DNA from: Rhynchopus euleeides
Lineage: Eukaryota > Euglenozoa > Diplonemea > Diplonemida > Diplonemidae
Reading direction: 5' to 3'
Assembly: GCA_963210315.1 (NCBI GenBank)
Contig: OY723321.1
Coordinates: 62,001-126,000, forward strand
Length of the DNA stretch: 64,000 bases
Positions 53,611 to 64,000 of the stretch are shown here, piece after piece. Made by a program: the position numbers and the translations under genes. The notes beneath the pieces are model-generated. The model ran no database searches, was not told where the DNA came from, and saw nothing but the letters and a program-made list of their open reading frames with translations. Every line of letters begins with the position of its first letter. Position 1 is the first letter of the stretch.

Positions 53611-55125
53611 TTAGGGTAGGGTATAGGGTTAACCCCAACCCTGATCCGAGGGTTGGGTCGGGTCTAGGGTTCACCCTGACCCAAACCCGAACCCTAGGGT
53701 AGGGTTGGGTCTAGGGTGAACCCTAACCCTAGGGTCGGGCAGGGTCTTGGGTTAACCCCCAACCCTAACCCTCGGGTTGGGTAGGGTATAGGGTTAACCC
53801 TAACCCTAGGGTTGGGTTGTGTATAGGGTTAACCCTAACCCTAGGGTAGGGTTGGGTCTTGGGTTAACCCTAACCCTAGGGTTGGGTTGGGTATAGGGTT
53901 AACCCTAACCCTAGGGTGAGGGTAGGGTATAGGGTTAACCCCAACCCTAACCCTAGGGTTGGGTAGGGTATAGGGTTAACCCTAACCCTAGGGTAGGGTT
54001 GGGTCTTGGGTTAACCCTAACCCTAGGGTAGGGTTGGGTATAGGGTTAACCCTAACCCTAACCCTAGGGTTGGGTTGGGTATAGGGTTAACCCTAACCCT
54101 AGGGTTGGGTTGGGTCTAGGGTTAACCCTGACCCTAACCCTAGGGTTGGGTAGGGTATAGGGTTAACCCCAACCCTAACCCTAGGGTTGGGTTGGGTCTA
54201 GGGTTAACCCTGACCCTAACCCTAGGGTTGGGTAGGGTGTAGGGTTAACCCTAACCCTAGGGTAGGGTTGGGTTAACCCTAATCCTAGGGTTGGGTTGGG
54301 TATAGGGTTAACCCTAACCCTAACCCTAGGGTTGGGTAGGGTATAGGGTTAGCCCCAACCCTAACCCTAGGGTTGGGTAGGGTAGGGTTAACCCCAACCC
54401 TAACCCTAGGGTTGGGTTGGGTCTAGGGTTAACCCTAACCCTAACCCTAGGGTAGGGTTGGGTGTAGGGTTAACCCTAACCCTAGGGTTGGGTTGGGTCT
54501 AGGGTTAACCCTAACCCTAACCCTAGGGTAGGGTTGGGTGTAGGGTTGGGTTGGGTCTAGGGTTAACCCTAACCCTAACCCTAGGGTAGGGTTGGGTATA
54601 GGGTTAACCCCAACCCTAACCCTAGGGTTGGGTTGGGTCTAGGGTTAACCCGAACCCTAACCCTAGGGTTGGGTTGGGTCTAGGGTTAACCCTAACCCTA
54701 ACCCTAGGGTAGGGTTGGGTGTAGGGTTGGGTTGGGTATAGGGTTAACCCTGACCCTAACCCTAGGGTAGGGTCTAGGGTTAACCCTAGGGTTGGGTAGG
54801 GTGTAGGGTTAACCCTAACCCTAGGGTAGGGTTGGGTCTAGGGTTAACCCTGACCCTAACCCTAGGGTAGGGTCTAGGGTTAACCCTAGGGTTGGGTAGG
54901 GTGTAGGGTTAACCCTAACCCTAGGGTAGGGTTGGGTCTAGGGTTAACCCCAACCCTAACCCTAGGGTTGGGTAGGGTGTAGGGTTAACCCTCACCCTAA
55001 CCCTAGGGTAGGGTCTAGGGTTAACCCTAACCCTAACCCTAGGGTGAGGGTAGGGTCTGGAGTTAACCCCAACCCCAACCCTAACCCTAGGGTTGGGTAG
55101 GGTCTAGGGTCACCCGTAACCCTCG
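53611..55125. repeat. Telomere-like self-complementary satellite, second part
   Basis: A variant unit of about 41 bp: CCCTAGGGTTGGGT(A/T)GGGT, then (A/C)TAGGGTTAACCC and TAACCCTAACCC. It is more GGGTTGGG-rich than the first part. The change of unit near 53600 is abrupt. The right end decays into unique sequence with an A run near 55163. Confidence 0.9.
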
Positions 55126-55898
55126 AAATCGGGCCCAAATCGCCAAAATGGGCACCCCTCGAAAAAAAAAATTCGAAAAGGTCCCCCTACCCACACCTGG
55201 AAATTACCAAAAAATCTGGGACCCCGGCGGCCCCAACCCTAGGGTAGGGTAGGTTATACTGTCGGTTATTTCGTGTTGCCCTGCCCAATCTCTGCACTTC
55301 GCTGGCATGATTTAGGGCGTGGGTTCGTTCTGTTGGAGGGGAGGGGATGGGGGTGGTTGACGCCACAGGAAACGTTTCAGGAATCCCCCCACTGCGGATC
55401 ATCGCCACTGTGCTTGGCGCCCTTTGCTTTGAATGTGTGAGGCAAACTGCCACCGTGGGTGGCCTTGGCTCTGACTGTCCCCGCAGTGCCTTCACCCGCT
55501 CCTTCCATTATTATCAGTTCCTTCCGTACCCAACAATCGCCCACCCGCCAAGCTCTGAACAAGCGACATGGCATGTGGTTCCACACGTGAGTCAAGTTGA
55601 CAAGTGCCCACTTTTTCAAGAACTTTTCCGAGAAGGGGGGAGGGGGGCTTCATTCTGAAACGCAGACAACGGCCCCCCTCCCCCCTCCCCCCGACCCACC
55701 CACCCCCCCTCCGCCCACACAAGTCAAGACAGGTTAGACAGACATTCTCCCCGAGGGGTCGCCGCGAGTTGGCGCAGCACTCCCACCCACCGCCCTACGA
55801 CCCCTCCTTTGTTCCCCCGGGAAAGACAAAAGGATAGGGTATGGGGGCCCTTCAACCCGCCAGCCTCGCAAATGCAACGCTGCCGATTCCACCTCCGA
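55126..55898. other. Spacer between satellite and Tim44-like gene
   Basis: No gene supported. A short CCCTAGGGTAGGGTAGG island recurs at about 55237-55253. Confidence 0.55.
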
Positions 55899-57395
55899 TC
55901 AATCCAGAGCATCAGCTCTGCAGGAACGGAAGGACGTGAGAACCCAGCGGTTGCGGGGTTCGGGGATAAGGCCTAAGACAAACACGTGGTCGGATGAGAG
56001 ATAGGGGTCGCCCCGGTGCACTTTGTTGAAGTCACTTGGGAGCATCCGCCTCGACTTGGTGGTGACGGAGGAGCTCACCCAGCAGTCGATGAGCTGTGCG
56101 GTCACCGCCACAAACAGCACAGGCTGGGGTGTCGGGAGGCCGAGGGAGGAGGAGTCAAATGCGGCAAATTCGGAGTCATCGACAAGCATCAGGCGGTTGA
56201 AGATGACAGCGTCGTACACCATCTGCAGGCGGCACCGCGACTGCAGGAGGGCGTATTGAGTGAGGAGAGGGGCGACATCGACGTGGTAGCACGCTGGGGT
56301 GCAGATCGTCTTCAGGCGTTCCGTGTCCTGGCTCCAGAAGGCGTTGAGGAAGTTAGGGAGAAGTTTCAGCTGCACGTCGTTGAGGAAGGTGCTCTCGACG
56401 AAGTCCGGCTGTGCCCGGAACAGGTGCTGGGTGGCCTGCTGCTGTGTCGTGAGGTACCGCCGTGTTGTCAGCAGCTTCGCCAGCAGCATCCACCCGCTCT
56501 CCTCCTCGGTGTCTACGCAGATCTCCGTCACCGTCAGGTTCCGCTCCCTGTTGTTGCACAACTTATACACCTGCCGCTCAGATCCCTGCGCAAGGCGGGA
56601 GAGCTCCTCTGCTGCGAGCAGATGCTGCTGCGCCCCGGAGGGCCGACTGGGGCCCGCATGCTGGGCTGCAGCGTGCACATCGTGCAGCACAGAGTCTGTC
56701 ACGTTGGAGGCCATCTCTAGCTCGCCCCAGCCGTTGTGCTGTGTGGGTGTGGGTGGGTGTGTTGTGTCATTGCGTGGGCATATAAACAGTCGCTGTGGCA
56801 AAGCCATCAGAGGCATCTTTGTTGCAAGCAGTGCAATACACACTCAACAAAAGCCGCCAAAAAAAAACCCCCCAAACCCACACGCTCTCCATACCGACTG
56901 CTGCGGGTGAACCATGCGGCCCACCTGACTCGATCGCGCCCAGTCGTACCACCGCTCCACCTTAGCGGCAGCTCTGACGAGGGCGTTCAGCACCTCCGAG
57001 GACTCATCTCTCTGGCGCCTGCGGGGTGCCTGCTGCTGCTGGGTGTCGGGGCGGGGCGCTTCAGCGCCTGGGCCACTGCTGTGCACCCTCCGGAACGCAG
57101 GGAGGGACGACGTGAAGTTGTCCCACCCGGACGACTGGAGAAACCCGCGCACCCCCGACTGCTGCCCCTTCTCGGCAACGCTGTGGCACTGCCGGGGCCG
57201 GTCAAACTTGGGGCCCCCCGCGCCCAGCCCCCGCCGCGGGGGCGACGCACGGCTGGGCGCCCCGGCCTCCCCCACACCGGAACTCCCTGTCCGCCGGCAC
57301 CCTTGCAGCTGCCGCACCGCCGCCCCCCCGACCTGCCTCCGGACTGAGAACCGCACCAGCCCCTTCACAGAGACATGCCGTGCGTAGATGCACAT
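55899..57395 (-). CDS. Tim44-like mitochondrial protein, two exons
   Basis: Exons 56895-57395 and 55899-56738 join in phase 0 across a 156 bp GTATG...CAG intron to give 446 residues. The N-terminus (MCIYARHVSVKGLVRFSVRR) is basic, hydroxylated and free of acid, as in a mitochondrial presequence. The next 150 residues are Gly/Arg/Pro-rich. Exon 2 has a Tim44-type domain: NFLNAFWSQDTERLKTICTP, a middle AVIFNRLMLVDD, and PVLFVAVTAQLID followed by a RWVLTSF strand. Tim44 tethers mtHsp70 to the TIM23 import channel; related domains occur in mitoribosome-binding proteins (Mba1, mL45), so the exact role is open. The start is the ATG at 57395, since the codon further up at 57407 is GTG. Confidence 0.65.
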
Positions 57396-59244
57396 CAGTG
57401 CACCCACGCCGCCGCCTCCGCCACTACCGGGATGGGCGGAAACTCCTCACCACCACCCCCCGCCCCCCCCCGGCTCACTAAGCGCTACGACGCCAGCCTG
57501 CCTGACAAAAGGCCGCACCGGCAGACCGCAACAAGCAGTGTGGGTGGGGTGCGAATAGGGAGGGGATGCCCTTGTGTTGTGTTGTGTTGCGCGCCGCTGC
57601 ACAGAGCGGAGGGTACTGCTCGCCGCGCTTCTGGTGCCGGGGGAGGCGGGTATAGGGAGGAGCAGTGGCAGCGGGTGGTGGCGGCGGCGGCAAGGAACCA
57701 CAGGCGGGTTGTGTGTTGTGTATTGTGGGGGTTGCCGCGCCTGTAGCAGAGGGGGTGGTGGTGGTGAGTCAAGTGCGGGCAGAGAGAGGGGAGGGGGGGG
57801 GGGGAGTCAAGTGGCAGCGCGTCAATCGTCTTGGGGAGGAGGAGGGGGAGGTGAGCACCACCCATGTATGCAAGAGATGCACAACGCAGCCAGCATCCTC
57901 CTTGGGTGGGGGAGGGGGGCAGCAACAAAATGACACCTGGACACACGCACACACCGCACCCCTGCCTGCCGTCTGGCTGAGCTCTCTGGTTGCTGCTGGT
58001 GGTGTGCGCGGCGTGTCGCCCTGCATTCTGACGTGCCATCCCCCACCGGCACAGGGCAGAAGACCAGACCTGTGCCGGCAGCAAATGTGTGCCGCATGCA
58101 GAAGACAAGCCGCGCAGTGACCCACCAGCAGGGCCAGGATGTCTGGCAGCCTGCGGCGCACGGCGTGGGGTGGGGTGGGGCGGTGGCGGCACACCCGCAG
58201 AGAATCACGCGTCTCCGCGGAAGGCCGTGCAGTGGTGTTGGGGGGGGGGGGGGGGGGAGGGGTGGGGAGCATGTCCTGTTGTCCTGTGGCTCCCTGGTGG
58301 GTGGGGGGATAGCGGGATCGGTGCTCGCGCTGTGGCACGGCGCGGTGCCGATTCGCTTTGCCCACAACTACAGGACGGTGGGGGAGGAAAAAGGGTGGTT
58401 TGGAAGAAAAAAAGAGTGTGGAATGGTTGAAGTGGATATGGGGCGCTGAGCACCCAAGGTGCCGCTCTTGCGGAACAACAGCAGGAGCGGAAGGGACTGT
58501 GGCAGTGTGGCCCCAGGAGGGCGCAGCTCACCCCACACAATTACGAGGGGGGTGTGTCTGCGCCTTGGTGCCTCACACGACACAGAGCAACGGATAACTG
58601 CCTGCTGAACGTGCATGTGTGCGCGTCCGCCCGGTGTGCGTGTTGGAGCACAGCGGGGACAGCTGGACTTGGATTCCTTGGTAGTTTCGTCTGGCTCTGG
58701 CATGGCATGCCGCGCCAGAATAAAGGCAAAGTGAAAAGCGGGGGCAGAAGCAGAAGACAATACGCGTCACAGAAGGTCACCCAAGGGCGGAACGGCCTTG
58801 TAAACCTACCCTCTGATTCAGCATGCACACAGCCCCGCAAACGAGGCAGTGGAAAAGAAAAGAAGGCAAAAAGACTCAGGGAAGAGTGAAACGGTGAAAG
58901 TCAAAGTGAAGTCCTTTCAGGTCGCAAATCGGTCACTACTGCTAGATCGGTACCGTATTTCGCGGTGATTGGTTTGGTGGCGCTGTTGGGGGCAGCACAA
59001 AACCATGTATCAGGTATGAAGGGCGTCGAGCATCTGCGGCCGTGCTGTGGCACGCGCGCCCTCAAAGGAGAAAGAGAAAAGGAAAGCAAATGGAACAACC
59101 GATGCAAAGACACAGGCGCTGGCGCTGGCGCTCGCGAGCAAAAAATGATACCTGCCCGTTTATTCAGGCTTCGAAGGTGACATTCTTGGTGCATGGTGCT
59201 GGGAATGGGTGAGGCGCCAGGCGCACAGAACCCTATTGATGAAA
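57396..59244. other. Gene-free spacer, 1.8 kb
   Basis: It contains G runs (57793-57804, 58240-58257). No gene seen. Confidence 0.6.
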
Positions 59245-61122
59245 TCAATTCCAGTCACCGCCACCACACGCACAGCACGCCCTGGCTGCGGACATCCCGC
59301 TGCGGCTCTTCCGCACCGCCCCGTAGGCATCGCACCAGTCAGACATGCGGGCATAGCTGCTGCAGCCGTCACCGTCGGTGTCCCGCCACTCGCCCCCGAC
59401 ATCCACCTTGTCTGTGCACGTGGGGGGGAGGCACTTCGACACCGTCTCAGAGAGGATCGTGGCGTCGAGCAGCTTTGCGGTGCCGCCGACGAAGGGGAGG
59501 TCGTTCACAAACGAAGCGGACGCATGCACGTCGAGGGTTGCAGCCACACACCTGTCGTCACCACGCAGTGCCGCGACAACGTCTGTGCCCGCGCTGAGGG
59601 TCCCCATGTCGATGTTGAACCACAGCGGCTTGAAGCTGAAGTCCAGCGCCAGGCGCGGCTTCACGACGACCTCTGCCGACCCCACGCCTGCAGGAGACCC
59701 CGCCGACTCGGTGAAGACGTCGTGCCCAAAGTCCGACACCAGGGCGAACCCGGTCGACGGTGTGTAGCGCGGCCCGAACTCGCCGTGCAGCTGGGCGCCC
59801 GCCACGCGCTTGAAGCCCGGCTCCAGGCCCCACTCCACGGCGGCAGACACCTCCAGCTGCGCAGTCACGCCCACGACGATGTTCGGGAAGATGGGGACGG
59901 GGATGCGCAGCCCCCCCACGCTCACAGGCCGCCGCGGGTACACCTCGTGGAACGACGCAGAGTGCCTCACGGGCCCCTGCACCCCGGCACCTGCCGTCAG
60001 GTCCCCCACAAGGATGGCAGACACCTCCTGTAGCACGGCACCAGTGTAGGGGAACCTGCCCCACTTCACCATGATGCGGTACTTCAGGACGAGGGATGCG
60101 CTGAAGCCGGCCGACACAGGGTGCTTCTCGAAGTTCAGTTCCTTCTCCAGGAGCACCACACGCCCCTTGATGTCGGTAGGCGCCCGCTTGCGGCGGAAGA
60201 GGCGGCTGAACAGCCCCAGCGCCTGCGCGTCGCGTGTGGTGGCGGCGTCGTCCTCGGCAGGCGCCTCACCCTCGCCCTCGAGCGACGCCACCTCGAACAT
60301 CTCGGCAACAACCTCCATCCCCACACGCTCCTGCCACGGGTCCAGCACCACCGACCACGCGCCCCCCCCCTCTGACGCAGGCGTGACAAGGGCGATGCGT
60401 GCGAACACCCCGCACCGCTCGGAGCTGATCGTGGCGTATGTCCCATTGGCGGGCACGGGCGCACCAGCCCTGCACAGCACCTCCGCGCCCTGCGACGGGC
60501 ACACAAAATCTGCGCACACTTCGTCCGCCATCAGCACATCCCGCCGCACTGCGTAGTACCCGACTGTCGTGCTCGCCGTTGTCACTGCGCTGTCGCCGTC
60601 GAACACCGTCACCGCCACGGTGATAGGGCCCGTGTGCAGCGGGTGCACCGTCACGTTGGCCGTCAGTTCCCCGCGGATGGTAGTGAAGGTCTCCATGATA
60701 GGCACGGCCACAGGGGAGACCGCATCCCCGACCAGGTTCCCTGAGAAGGTCCACTCGAACCGCGGCGCGCGGGGCGGGGTGCCGGACACCTGCGCCAGCA
60801 CTGCGTGCAGCACACCGCTGGTCCCCGCAAGCTGGAGGGGGCTGTTCGTGCTCAGCTCATACAGGGGCGGCACCGCTGCCGACCCGGACCCCCCTGTGGG
60901 AGCGGGTGCCGACGCCTCCGTGTGCTCGCTGCCCCCCTCCGCCGAGTGCACCAGCACCAGCACCGTCACCACCGCAGCCAGCCCGAACAGGACCAGCACT
61001 GCAAGGATGGCCCTGCGGTGCCACTGCCCTGCAGCCGCCTCCTGCTCCTGCGCCTCCGGCTTGGAGCTGACATACCCGCACTCCACCAGCTCGATGTCAT
61101 CGTGGTGCGTGGGTGACCCCAT
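59245..61122 (-). CDS. Type II membrane protein with C-terminal ShK-like domain
   Basis: A single exon of 625 residues starting at 61122. Residues 1-37 are cytosolic and acidic. Residues about 38-60 (AILAVLVLFGLAAVVTVLVL) form a signal anchor. The large outer region has beta-rich stretches, including an Ig/cadherin-like SAVTTASTTVGYYA part, and a long central domain I do not recognise. The last 55 residues (CTDKVDVGGEWRDTDGDGC ... CCACGGG) have the six-cysteine spacing of an ShK-like toxin fold, common as an accessory extracellular module. A basic cluster FRRKRAP near residue 310 may be a processing site. It is likely at the cell surface or in the secretory path. The central domain has no evident catalytic motif. 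Confidence 0.75.
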   Translation of the reverse strand: MGSPTHHDDIELVECGYVSSKPEAQEQEAAAGQWHRRAILAVLVLFGLAAVVTVLVLVHSAEGGSEHTEASAPAPTGGSGSAAVPPLYELSTNSPLQLAGTSGVLHAVLAQVSGTPPRAPRFEWTFSGNLVGDAVSPVAVPIMETFTTIRGELTANVTVHPLHTGPITVAVTVFDGDSAVTTASTTVGYYAVRRDVLMADEVCADFVCPSQGAEVLCRAGAPVPANGTYATISSERCGVFARIALVTPASEGGGAWSVVLDPWQERVGMEVVAEMFEVASLEGEGEAPAEDDAATTRDAQALGLFSRLFRRKRAPTDIKGRVVLLEKELNFEKHPVSAGFSASLVLKYRIMVKWGRFPYTGAVLQEVSAILVGDLTAGAGVQGPVRHSASFHEVYPRRPVSVGGLRIPVPIFPNIVVGVTAQLEVSAAVEWGLEPGFKRVAGAQLHGEFGPRYTPSTGFALVSDFGHDVFTESAGSPAGVGSAEVVVKPRLALDFSFKPLWFNIDMGTLSAGTDVVAALRGDDRCVAATLDVHASASFVNDLPFVGGTAKLLDATILSETVSKCLPPTCTDKVDVGGEWRDTDGDGCSSYARMSDWCDAYGAVRKSRSGMSAARACCACGGGDWN

Positions 61123-64000
61123 TGTGCTTCCTCTTGCCTTGCCTTGCCGTATCAAAAGGATATACCTGTGCCGAATGTTGTGAGTGTGTATAGATGCCAT
61201 GGATACAGCCCGGGAGTCGTGGGGTGATGCTGGCCGTACCCCCCCCCCCCCAAGACCCACCACGCTGCCACAAACAACCCGACAAGATGGGGCCAGGGGG
61301 CCGGGGGGTGGGGGCGGGGGCGGGGGTGGCATTCACACGACGCATTTTCTCAACAGGATTCGCTGTTCGTCTTCCTGCATTCTTCTGGCTACTCTTCTGG
61401 GAAAAATGTGTGATTGTGCTTGGAACAGAATGTCGCGGGCCGCGCTCTGGGTGCCTCTGAGTGGGGTCTGCCCCGAACACACAGCAGGCTCGAGGCCGCA
61501 CTGCCCTGAAGGCCTTTTTTGAGGTTTGCCGGCCTAGCCGCCTACTGCTGCGTGGGGAGAGGGAACGCCGAATCTATCACAACCTCATTCTGTCCCAAAG
61601 GAGTAATGTTTTGCCCAAAGGCAGGATGTGGTTTGATTTGAATTATTCCCCTTGACAAGGCTTGTCCTGCGGGAATTCACGGGAAATATGTGCCCTCCCC
61701 CCTTTATAGCGTTTGAGCTTGTTTTTGGCTGTCCCCCGTTTCTTCCTCACCAGCACGCACCCCAATAAAAAAAACACGATGCATCGTCATCATCCCCCTT
61801 TCGAATGTTCTTGTTGGGCAGCCGCAGGCACACCACACCCCTAAAGGCAGGGGTGCACTGTTAAACCCGCCTTCTCTCTCAGCATCTCTTGGGGGCAATA
61901 AAGGAGTAGTTCAACCGCGGCGCTCAGGCCAAATCAAGATGTGTTGCTTCCTGTTTCCTCCCCACTGTTCCACAGAACACAATCCGCAGACAGGGGAACT
62001 CGGAGGAAGCGGGGGTGTGGGGGGTGGGGGAGGAAGAGTTTCGTGGGAAACTGGTGCAGCACACCATGATAGATCTGCTCCCACCGGAGGAAACTGTTGG
62101 GGGGGGGGGGGTGAAAAAATACGGACGGTAAAATAAACTGTGTGTATCGACAAGTGACACGAAGGGGACTTTTTGTTTTCTCGGGAGGGGTGAGGGGATG
62201 CAGACAATCCCAGACACTGCGAGAGCCAGGCTACCGCACAGACCCGGGGATTCTTTTTTGGGTTTGATATCGGGTAAAGTAAGTAAAGAATACGGAGAAA
62301 TACAGAGGGGGGCGGGTAGGGGTAGGGTGGCCGGAGGGGGGGGGGAATGAAAGCCGAAATGGGGCGGGGGGGGCGTGGGGGGGTGGAGAGGGGTGGAAGG
62401 TGAGGGGCGGCACGCAATTTCCTTGGGGGGATTTTTTGGGTGGGAAATTGTTCCCACACAAACCCCACCCACCCACCCATGTTCATCTCATGATGGTTTG
62501 CCCCAGTGCAGGCCGCTACCGAGCGATACTCTGGTAAAAAAAAATTACCTCCACTGGTCCGGGTGGGCTGGATCGGGGGGTCCATACCCAACACAGGGAA
62601 GTGGATCGAAGAGGGGGGTGCATTATCCCCTCGGCATTCGCCATCTCCCTGCATCGCCCGGCCATGCCATGCGTGACCCCACCTCTCCCTCACCTCTCCC
62701 TCCCCCCTGAACCCACACACAACAACACACCACACCACACCACGCACACCCCCTCCCCCTTTGACACCCAACTCTGACATCCTCGGGAAAGCTTACCACA
62801 ATACGCCGTTGCCTCTGTGGCGACAAGCTTGGATGGGTCCACACATGACGTGGACACACACCCTAAACAAGCGCGTGCTGTGAGAAATTCACATGTGCCA
62901 AAAAGTGGAAGGTGATGCCGTGAAAGGCGAGGCACCTGACACCTTGGCACGAAGCTATGACGTGGCAATGTGGTCTCGTTAGGCCTCTGTGAGCAGGAGT
63001 TCCGGAGCATGCGTACCGGTGGTGTGGGGGGGGGGGGGGTGGGGGGCGTCATTTTTTTTCATATCGGCTGGGGGTGGAGTCGGGTAAGGTGGGGGGGGGG
63101 GGGGGTGAGGGGGGCGGGGGGGAGACACGCACCTGTGTGTCAGAAAAAATAAATCAAATAAACGCACGGTGCGAAGGGGGGGGGGGGGGAACCTCGCCAG
63201 CCCCCCCCCCCACCCCTCCCCCCCCCCGCTGGGTGGAAATGCCAAAAATAAGATCGGAAACATAACCCTTTCCCCACCCGTCCTCCCTCCGCCGCATCCC
63301 CTCGATCTCCCTGATGCTGTTGATCTGAAGTTCAACCTATGTGAAGTGTTAAGGGGGTGAGAACGTGTTAGCCTGGGTGCCACACAGGAAACTAGGGCAC
63401 CAGGTTCACTTATTCAGGCTCTCCACTTCAGAGCGAAGCCCTTTCCCCAGCGGAGCGGGGAGAGGGGGGAGGAGGGAAGGGGTGGGGGCATTTCCGTTGG
63501 GCGTTGGTTCTTCTTTTGCCCCTGTCGTGTATTGTTTTATTTGGCACCCGGCACTAAAAAAGAAACAAGGCGCGAAGCGCAATTCGGGAGAGAGAAAAAG
63601 AGACAACTCCCGTGGCTCTGCCTGTCAGCCGCAACCACCCCCTTTGCTTTTTTTTTCATCTCTGTTTCAAACAGTTTTGGTTTAAAAAAACCCCCCCTAC
63701 CCGGCTACCCCACCCCCTCCCCCCAAAGTGGATTGGTTTGATAAGAGTCACGCAGTCAGGCCGATTCACCCCCCGCAACACCCACGCACCGTCTCAGCCC
63801 TGCCCCTGCTCCCCAGTTTACGAATCTCCCGCCATCCCCGCCCTCTTCTTCCCTTCGCTCTGCTGAGAACGAGGGAGGGAAAGGAGGGAGGAAATGGGAG
63901 GGGGATATAGAGAGAGAAGGGGTGGCCCGATGGTGCAGTGCGGAAGGGTGTCTGGCGGGGCCTCTTTTTTTGTTTTTTTTGAAAAAAAGATTTGGCGGGG
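61123..64000. other. Gene-free right end
   Basis: No supported gene. It has a C run (61239-61251), G runs (62100-62111, 63027-63039, 63091-63105, 63176-63189), and T/A runs at the extreme right end. The upstream leader of the ShK gene lies at its left edge. Confidence 0.55.

Noticed and set aside
52597-55125. Chromosome end (true telomere)
   Set aside because: The repeat alternates strand within each unit and unique DNA with genes lies on both sides.

Overview
The window is nuclear DNA from a eukaryote. It has GC-rich coding regions, short GT-AG introns, long gene-poor stretches full of simple repeats, several DNA transposons, and a 2.5 kb satellite made of TTAGGG-like words. All thirteen host genes I can support lie on the minus strand over about 51 kb (14323 back from 61122). 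Every intron I could place begins GTATG and ends CAG, and several start codons sit a few bases after a pyrimidine-rich run ending in AG. One-way gene order plus these acceptor-like leaders would fit polycistronic transcription with spliced-leader trans-splicing, as in Euglenozoa. Because conventional introns are common here, a diplonemid-like organism fits better than a trypanosomatid. That placement is inference; no spliced-leader or rRNA gene is present to prove it.

Layout in the direction of transcription (right to left). A type II membrane protein with an ShK-like tail (61122-59245) is followed by a two-exon Tim44-like mitochondrial protein (57395-55899), the satellite (55125-52597), and a 1.2 kb hAT-type element (52154-50974). 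Next come a membrane-anchored class II aldolase (48540-47680), a three-exon Qb-SNARE whose first intron holds a 2.5 kb transposon with a second one nested inside (46637-43092), a small one-helix protein (41681-41340), a VPS9-domain protein (40517-39063), a 632 bp hAT element (37844-37213), and a five-exon kinesin (35939-31215). Then a four-exon coiled-coil protein (29288-27491), a KCTD-type BTB protein (25174-24632), and a second copy of the 1.2 kb hAT element in opposite orientation (23240-24437). Last are two neighbouring phytanoyl-CoA-dioxygenase-type genes, one secreted with an SRCR domain and two dioxygenase domains, a PDZ protein, and a 1313-residue secretory/membrane protein joining a BPI-like ectodomain to a PqiA-like membrane region. 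The leftmost 10 kb holds no host gene, only a decayed plus-strand hAT-type transposase and a TIR element with a piece of an unidentified gene.

There is no sign of a dedicated operon. Loose themes are membrane traffic (SNARE, VPS9, kinesin), lipid handling (BPI-PqiA, PhyH proteins) and mitochondrial import (Tim44). The most unusual items are the BPI-PqiA fusion, the secreted SRCR-PhyH-PhyH protein, the GC-rich module shared by hAT elements with different ends, the self-complementary telomere-like satellite, and a ~70 bp non-coding sequence conserved at two loci. All coordinates were worked out by reading the sequence; exon joins lack transcript support.
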